Part shown: piece by piece, positions 57,801 through 64,000 of the stretch
How the letters are laid out: each line of letters begins with the position of its first letter
Position numbering within the stretch: the first letter of the stretch is position 1
Source: Galerina marginata
Taxonomy: Eukaryota > Basidiomycota > Agaricomycetes > Agaricales > Galerinaceae
Reading direction: 5' to 3'
Length of the DNA: 64,000 nt
NCBI GenBank assembly: GCA_023014335.1
Contig: JAECYW010000007.1
Location: 1 to 64,000 of the forward strand
Position numbers and translations under genes: made by a program
The notes under the pieces: model-generated
Databases searched by the model: none
Told to the model about the DNA's origin: nothing
Seen by the model: the letters and a program-made list of their open reading frames with translations, nothing else

Positions 57801-60633
57801 TATCAGGTTGGGTTGGGACGCAAAAGAGCAACAGTGTTGCGAAAAGATGGCGAAGTTGAGAGCCTGTTTGAATTTCTGCAGCATCATGTAAGCATATTTC
57901 CCATTTGCCATCATCTTCGAGTAAACCGAGTTTTAGGCAGGCTTCATGGAACGTCGCACAAATCTGACCGTCAACAGTTTTCAGGTCGTCGAAAGATTTT
58001 GGACCTCTGACAACCATCAAGAGAGTACAAAGATAAAACCGTTCACCAGCAGTGGGTCCAATGTATATCAAGCGTCCGATTGCAAAGCTTTTCCGTTGTC
58101 GCAGATGCCATACTTTTGATTGTGAGTTGAGTTTGTCTAATTTGATGACAAATTTCTGAGGAAATTCTTGATAGGTAAGGGATTGTGCAATGGCCCCGAC
58201 AGATCCTGCTAGTTGGTTCGTTTTGAAGAAAGCCAAGAGAGGAGTGTCAGCGTTTTCTCCGCATTCAATGATATGCTGCGCATTGATACGTGGGTTGAAG
58301 ACAATATGTTGCTCGTTGGGGAGATGGATTTGCAATCGGACAACATTGGGTTCCAATCCTGCGGGTCTTTTGTTAATGTTTTGTTAACTTCAACTATGAA
58401 TTCCCTACCATGTAACTTGAATTGAAAGATGCGCCATGCAGCTTCGGATGCAGAGAAATAGCAGCCATCAATGTAACGCTTAACTTCATTATGTTGATCA
58501 TTTATTGTCAGTGTTCCACGGTCACTGCCTTTATTGATGTATTTGTTGATATACTTCATGGATCCAAAGCAGATTGTGCATTCGACGTTGAGGTGGCAGT
58601 TCATCCATAGGGTACAGAATGGATTGTAGGGTACAATCCATCGATTGTCAAGCTCGAATCCCCCCATGGTGTAGGAACGACCATCATTTGGACGTGCATA
58701 GAGCGGATAGCCCTCATGATCCATTGTGGTGTGTTCTTGGAAAGGTTTGGGATATCCACGAATGCATTTGTTATCTTTCATGCAAGGTGCCTTGGGGTTG
58801 AGAGGACCACATGGTCCATGAACCATAAACCTTTTGACAGCTTCAAATAAGTAAGGTTCAGTATCCGGATTAGGCCAGCATGCTTTGATCATAGAGTCAA
58901 TGATGTCAGGAGCAAGCAGTTTGTAGCCGGACTTCAAGAATATTAAAAGGTGCCAGTGTGGTAGACCCCTTTTCTGGAATTCAATCGAGTAAACGTAGGC
59001 GATGCAGGGACCGAAGATGCCGTCTTTGAGGATGGCATTTAGAAGAGCCTTCTTCTTGAGCTGAAATACGCGAGACACCAAGTCCGGTCGGTCAGCAACT
59101 GTTTGTCCTGAGAGCAACTCTCGTGTAATCTCAGGCCAGTTAGGATTTGCCGTCATTGTCAAGAAAAGATCAATCTTTTTGAAATGTCGTGCGATAGCCA
59201 TTCCATCCAGATAACGTTGATGCATATCTCGTGGACCTCCAATGTAAGACAAAGGAAGAATGATACGTTCGCCTAACTGATTGAGATCAATGTGGTCATT
59301 GTTCATGCTCATTGCATCTTCTATCCCATTGAGCATCGTGACTCGTAATCTTGGCTGCTGTGTTTTGATGAAGTGGAGATGGTCTTGGTCAATGCAAGCA
59401 AACATATCGACCATGTACCTCTGGAGCAGTCGACCGCCTCGTAAAATTGTTGAGAATTCATCCCTCCGTGAGTGAAGTTGGTACGCAGTGTATTGCAAAA
59501 GTGTAATACGTTTTGGGTTGTTTGGGATGCGCATGTCACGGTACCAGCCTGCTTCGCCAAATGGAAAGAGAAGGACATAATGTAGTGGGGCATATGCGGC
59601 ATGGCCTTCACTGATCTGAAAGAGTTGGGTGTGTTCACGATTGTCTCGGTCATTGTGGTAATACTGCGGTCAAAAGTGAAGGACAATATCACGATAATCA
59701 TCTTGAAAGGTGTTTTCTCCAGGTAGAATGACGCCTACTTCATCAGCAGTGGGCAAGTTATATCGTCGAGGGTCATTGCCAGGAGCAACGCAGAGTTTGA
59801 CAGTATAATCGGGGGCATCATACATGCGAAGAACCTCGTAAGCATGCTGAAAGACGGCTGTATATTTGTTCTCTTGCCGAAGAAGACGTTGCAGCACAGC
59901 TAATGTGGTTAGAGACAGATTGCCATTTTGATGAACGCGATACTGGTAAGCGGCATGGGGATCATAGATGTAGAGTTGTGAATAAGTGGGTGGATCTGAA
60001 TCACCGGGCATTAAAGAACCTGTTAAATGCTTGAGTTCTCCATGGATCCAGAAGACAGGTGGTCCTCCACCAACGACAGATTGATTGATTTTGACTTCAA
60101 GGGAAGTAAACGCAAGCACTGAATTGTATTGAACAATGTGCTCTCTGAATTCTTTTGCTTGGTGAGTAACGGCAGTGAATAGGTTGTAGAGCACAGGTGG
60201 TGGTACACAAAGAGGTGGCAAGATGACTTTACCATGTGCACAGCATGCTTCAAATTTAGGATGACCAACTTTCGAAGACAATACACGTTCATCAAACCAA
60301 TGGAAAGCATGACAGCAAGGGCAGAGTACATTCATGATGCCTAGATCGTTGACAGGAAAAGTATCGAGAGTAGGTCGACGCACTATACAAAATAGAGGAC
60401 TGTGCGCTGTATATGCAATCAGTATAAATAGAACATAAAAGAAAGAGGCTATACTTACTCATGGTATGGAGATCGCGTTCCGTGTTGTTCTCTTGAACAA
60501 AGGTGTGGTGATCATCCCCTTCCTCCTCATCCACATCCATTTCATCGTTCAAGTTTGAAGCGTGATCTTCAGACCAATTCTCGACAATATCACTGGCAGG
60601 GGTCGGGTTATCGATGCTCATTGGACTCAGCAA
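54885..60633 (-). pseudogene. Helitron Rep-helicase (RepHel), damaged
   Basis: Exon 1 (60633-60459) is acidic; an intron of 76 bp (60458-60383, GTAAGT...TATAG) joins to MRRPTLDTFPVNDLG. An N-terminal zinc-finger region (CPCCHAFHWF, CCAHGK) is followed by the Helitron-like N domain. Rep motifs are FLTMTANPNWPE, PHWHLLIFL (HUH, about 58950) and KYINKYINKG (two catalytic Tyr, about 58550). The Pif1-type helicase has Walker A GYGGCGKT (about 56180), YDEC, GGDFQQILPV and a complete C-terminus (NVVYPEVLVD). Damage: TGA at 59670, 57757 and 57592, each where Arg (CGA) is plausible; a frameshift near 58350; and an RC element at 56314-57568. It would nick DNA and unwind it during rolling-circle transposition. 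No apurinic-type endonuclease or OTU domain was seen. Confidence 0.93.
56314..57568 (+). mobile_element. RC-family element, 1,255 bp, inside RepHel
   Basis: TTACAAG at 56314, a second 5' module at 57210, 3' end CCAAG at 57568 before T. Joining the flanks restores the RepHel frame without gain or loss (QQIN-Y-DIDLKGE), the clearest proof of an exact, duplication-free insertion. Confidence 0.95.
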
Positions 60634-61114
60634 GGTGGATGCCTAATTTTCAAAATTCAGTATGTTGCGGTACAAAGACAATGAAAGCATACCTGATGGG
60701 ATCCTCCAATGCCACTGTAGTCTTGCCCATGATAAGGAACAATAATTGACGTCCTGCTGTGACGAACAATTGAAGTCAGAGGAACAGGCTTCAAATTATA
60801 ATGTCATTGCAGGCAAAAGAAAAGAACAAAAAAAAGAAACACGTACAGAGACAATTTCTGGCAAATGCCAAGTTGTCCGTGGTCGATAGGATGGACTCCG
60901 TATACGTGCGGAAGTCTGAGTAGGCAGAGAGTTTGGTAGAGACATGAAAAAGATAACGATGATGCAGCAACATCACAGGCACTGCAACGCTTTTGCCACA
61001 AAGTCACGTGTGGCAAAGACTCTGCATGGACTAGGATAGAACATCAGTCAATCTATGAGGCGCCCAGATATGTAGGGCTCAATTTGAATTTGTAGGAAGA
61101 CTCCAAATGTTTAA
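60634..61114. other. Upstream region of RepHel
   Basis: AT-rich region upstream of exon 1 on the minus strand. It should hold the RepHel promoter and possibly earlier exons; I saw no clear TATA box or 5' terminal repeat. It ends at the RC element at 61115. Confidence 0.4.
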
Positions 61115-62370
61115 CTTGGTCAGAGGCCATTGCTGCGCATGGCAAAAACAAGTTCTTACTTTTGAGGTGAGTCTGACTATAAATAAAGGTTAAATAAGTA
61201 AATAATATGTAGTCCACTCAAATCTGAACCGATTTGGATGTTCTTATACTCAAAAAAAGCAGAAAAATGAGGCGGATCTAACAAGCCTACTAGGAAAGCC
61301 CTGATTTTTACGAATTTTTTGATACCAAGATCATAAAAATTGGCCCAGTAATGGCTGAGATACAGAAACCATGCAGGGTCACTATAGCAGTGGGAGAATT
61401 TTGAACGATTGCGTTAGGAATGTTTTCTGCCTGCTATGCAGGCCGGAAAACAAGTTCTTTTACTACGTAAGAACTTGTAACAAGATTAATTATTAGACTA
61501 CAATAAGAAACTTGTAACAAGATTAATTTATACGTCGCTTAGTTTTTATCAGATTGCCTTGAAACAAAGTGTGTAATTATCAGAAAAATCAGGGCTAAAG
61601 GATGGTGTCACATGCATATTGTCACATTTTTATGTGACTTACCAAATGCGGAATATTGTTGAAAACACAGTAAATAAGCTATATTGAGAGATTTTAAAGG
61701 CATTAAAATAAAATAAAAATACTGATAATGTTTTTTTTACCTAAGAGATGGTCTGTGCACACATATCACATGACATATCCCTGAGAATATTTTGGTCCAA
61801 GTTGGTGCATTACCAAATCCAAGGCAATTGTACAAAGTCCTGCTGTGAGTTTGATTATGTAAGCTTCTAGAACATTATTTCCATGTTATTTGGTCATGTT
61901 TTGCAATGTTTGGTGTGCCTTTTATGGGTTATCCAGTCACTTTAACACCAATTTTCGGATTTTCACCAAGTTGAGCTGACTGTTTGCCTGATTTGGACAC
62001 CATGACATCATTGCAAAACATATGTAAATATTTGTACATTATTCTAGATTGGTCTTGGCAACACATTTAGGCATATCTAGCTCACTGAAATCTGTTTTAA
62101 GTGTAAATTTACACAAATTTGCGCTTTTTGGGTCGTGTGAACAAGTCACATGACCTAATCAACCCTGGATACACATGCCACATGAAGGCCCTGATTTTTA
62201 CGAATTTTTTGATACCAAGATCATAAAAATTGGCCCAGTAATGGCTGAGATACAGAAACCATGCAGGGTCACTATAGCAGTGGGAGAATTTCGAACGATT
62301 GCATTAGAAACCATTTCCTTCTGCTATCAAGTGTAGAAAACAAGTTCTTTTACTACGTAAGAACTTGTAA
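61115..62370 (-). mobile_element. RC-family element, 1,256 bp, two 5' modules
   Basis: 5' ends at 62370 and (inner) 61480, 3' end CTTGG at 61115. The outer module carries the TACACTTGATAGCAG variant, the inner one the GGCCTGCATAGCAG variant, so the two modules are not simple identical repeats. Confidence 0.88.
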
Positions 62371-63192
62371 TCATGATCGGATTATTAGACTTTTAGCATG
62401 CAGATCTGATCTGTGGGGTGAGAATGTTATGTAATAAATCCGGAAAAAATATTGAAAAATAGCCTGAATTTTTCTGATTACAAATACATTAAAATCATGT
62501 GACCAGGTAATTTCCTCATTGAGAAATGACTTTTGGACATGAGTTTGCAAATCAGTAATCAGGCTCTAACATTCTCAGTTCTGACTCAAATTACATAATT
62601 TTAATATCAGAAAATCCAGAAAATTCAGGGCAATAAAATAGGTGGATAATTATTTGCAAATATTTGGCTCTGTTTGTATTATTCAAGAAATAAGCATTTT
62701 GTATCCAAGCGTGGGAAAGTTGTGGAAAGCGAAAAAAATCTGTAAAATAAGAGAAATTTTTTCTGAGTCCAAATATACTTATACCATCCAATTTGATAAC
62801 TTATATGCTGAGAAAATGCTCAAGATAAGAGATTAAATATATTATAATATCATAGCTTTCTGGATTCTTGTTCAAATATCATGAATTTTGTATCGTGAAA
62901 TTTGCAAATTTCTGGGTTATCTGCTGAGTATATTTATGCTCACAAATATTGACAAATATTTGCACCATTCCTTAAATACTTCAATTTATTATTCAAATGA
63001 ATGATTTCATTACTAATTGTAAATGCTGAGGAATTGTGTGATTTGTTTTGAGTCTTTAAATATTTTATGCTGTTTTTATTTAGTGTAAAAATTATAATCA
63101 ATAGCTGGGTATTTGATACTGATGAACTTATTTAGACAATAAAAACATAAAGAACTCGTATTTGCCATGTGCAGCAATGGCTGCTTCACAAG
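62371..63192 (+). mobile_element. 3' part of a diverged ACGAG-subtype RC element
   Basis: Similar to 12740-13511 (e.g. TCATGTGACCAGGTAATTT, CAAATATTTGGCT, TATTCAAGAAATAAG), ending AAAGAACTCGTATTTGCC, hairpin, CACAAG at 63192 before T. Its 5' part is missing. Considerably more diverged than the two 2,644-bp copies, so older. Confidence 0.75.
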
Positions 63193-64000
63193 TATCCACT
63201 TGGATGACAGGCTGCGAGATGTTGATCATTGGCTGGTTGATTAATCATCCTCGAGATGTCGAGCATCAGCAGGTTGGATAAAAGTTGGCGGGCGGAGGAA
63301 GAAGCTGCTATAAACGAAGTAAGCCAGTCTTCGAGTTTCAAAGAGAACGTCGCTGACCTGAATGACTTGTACAGCCCTTCAACCTTGGTCTGTCCGCACG
63401 ACACCATCGATGACATTTGTGCACCCTGCAAGTCGATATCCCGCAGACAAAAGCGAAATAGATGAATCAGCGGTGTACAGGCTGGCTTTATAGCTGGTGT
63501 GTCCAACTGCTGCGGGAAGAAATTTGTCGAAATTGGAGGGGATACGAAGGATGCAGGGGCGTCATAAACGCTGCGGAGAAGTGTTGGGGTATTCTAGGTG
63601 CATTTGGGCATTTGCTATCGGCTTGGATGGTGGGCTAAGGCGTGTGGGCAGAGTCGTGTGTGGTGGTGAATTGTTCCAACTCGATTGCTTACCCGAAGGC
63701 CAGGATTGCCTAGTATGAACGACGGCGCGAAGTGAAGGAGAGCGAGGCGTGCCAGCATAGCCTGCATGATCATGGAGGTGGGTGTCCTCGGGCCGTCGGA
63801 GAGGGCAGGCTCAGGATACGCGAGGCGGGGTAGGCGAGGATAGGAGGAAAAGACCCATCCCTTTCAAAAAGGGATGCAAGGATGCAGTGTAGGGTTTATA
63901 CATATCATTCCCCATGGATATTCATACCTGCACCGACCCGCTGTAGCCCACAATAGTCAACCTGCGGCTTTTAGGATCCTATATACCCTTGTGGGTATGG
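63193..64000. other. Repeat X copy and unassigned right edge
   Basis: 63265-63720 is the third copy of repeat X (compare 47610-48090). A frame of about 70 codons (63256-63465) ends CPHDTIDDICAPCKSISRR, but the paralogue does not keep it. 63720-64000 shows only small palindromes (CCCTTTCAAAAAGGG near 63859) and nothing I can name. Confidence 0.45.

Larger units (their letters stand above)
53513..61114 (-). mobile_element. Helitron-type element with Rep-helicase, 3' end at 53513, 5' end unresolved
   Basis: After removal of the insertion at 53639-54860, the Rep-helicase stop is followed by about 150 non-coding bases. These end GGACTCATACATGCC, hairpin GCCAT-(8)-ATGGC, then CGACACCAAG before T. 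This is the same geometry as the 3' end of the RC family (GCCAT-(8)-ATGGC, CTCTGACCAAG, T). The 5' side runs into the element at 61115 and no matching 5' terminus could be assigned. Confidence 0.75.

Overview
The window reads as transposon-packed heterochromatin from a basidiomycete fungus, most likely an agaricomycete mushroom. The reasons are Copia, Gypsy and Tad/R1-like LINE proteins of mushroom type, a Helitron Rep-helicase gene, introns of about 56-76 bp with GTAAGT and CTAAC signals, and CpG-type mutational decay. I found no convincing intact host gene, rRNA, tRNA or CRISPR array. Nearly everything is a mobile element or a piece of one, nested several layers deep.

Layout. 1-4150: Copia element on the minus strand with a frame open for 1,142 codons, cut at its RT by an element running off the left edge. 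4150-13696: an old long-inverted-repeat element (E0), split by a complete related element (E1, 4821-9753, 10-bp target duplication) and by a 2,644-bp element (10868-13511). 13697-16153: element fragment, Copia LTR and Copia pol (minus). 16154-18750: LINE ORF1 and the start of ORF2 (plus), split by a 444-bp insertion. 18751-21805: element with three 890-bp units. 21806-37490: a minus-strand LINE ORF1 fragment that received a complete Gypsy element (21951-31739) and a 5'-truncated LINE (32444-37340, poly(A), 14-bp target duplication), the latter itself split by an element with three 891-bp units. 37490-45798: plus-strand Copia pieces cut by two short elements and by a second complete long-inverted-repeat element (E2, 39893-45222). 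46183-53512: gene fragments, unexplained repeats and nested elements. 53513-61114: a Helitron Rep-helicase element (minus), damaged by stops and split by more insertions. 61115-64000: further elements and a repeat of unknown nature.

The unifying signal is one family of short, apparently non-coding elements, here called the RC family (at least 13 complete and four partial copies, about 20 kb of the 64 kb). Each starts TTACAAG or TTACGAG at a terminal 10-bp-stem hairpin and ends with an internal copy of that repeat, a small GCCAT/ATGGC hairpin and CAAG before a genomic T. Several insertions can be shown to be exact, with no target duplication, because they split a known reading frame. The asymmetric inverted repeats, 3' hairpin and lack of duplication match what is described for Helentron/Helitron2-type rolling-circle elements. 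The Rep-helicase element in this window ends in the same type of 3' hairpin, so it or a relative is the natural candidate for moving the family. Many family members carry head-to-tail extra 5' modules, as expected if rolling-circle copying repeatedly passes a terminator.

A second unexplained theme is the interior of E0/E1/E2: repeated, divergently arranged modules with a conserved short intron, a GATCAAC/GTTGATC inverted repeat and a block of GGGAGACCC repeats, with no recognisable protein.
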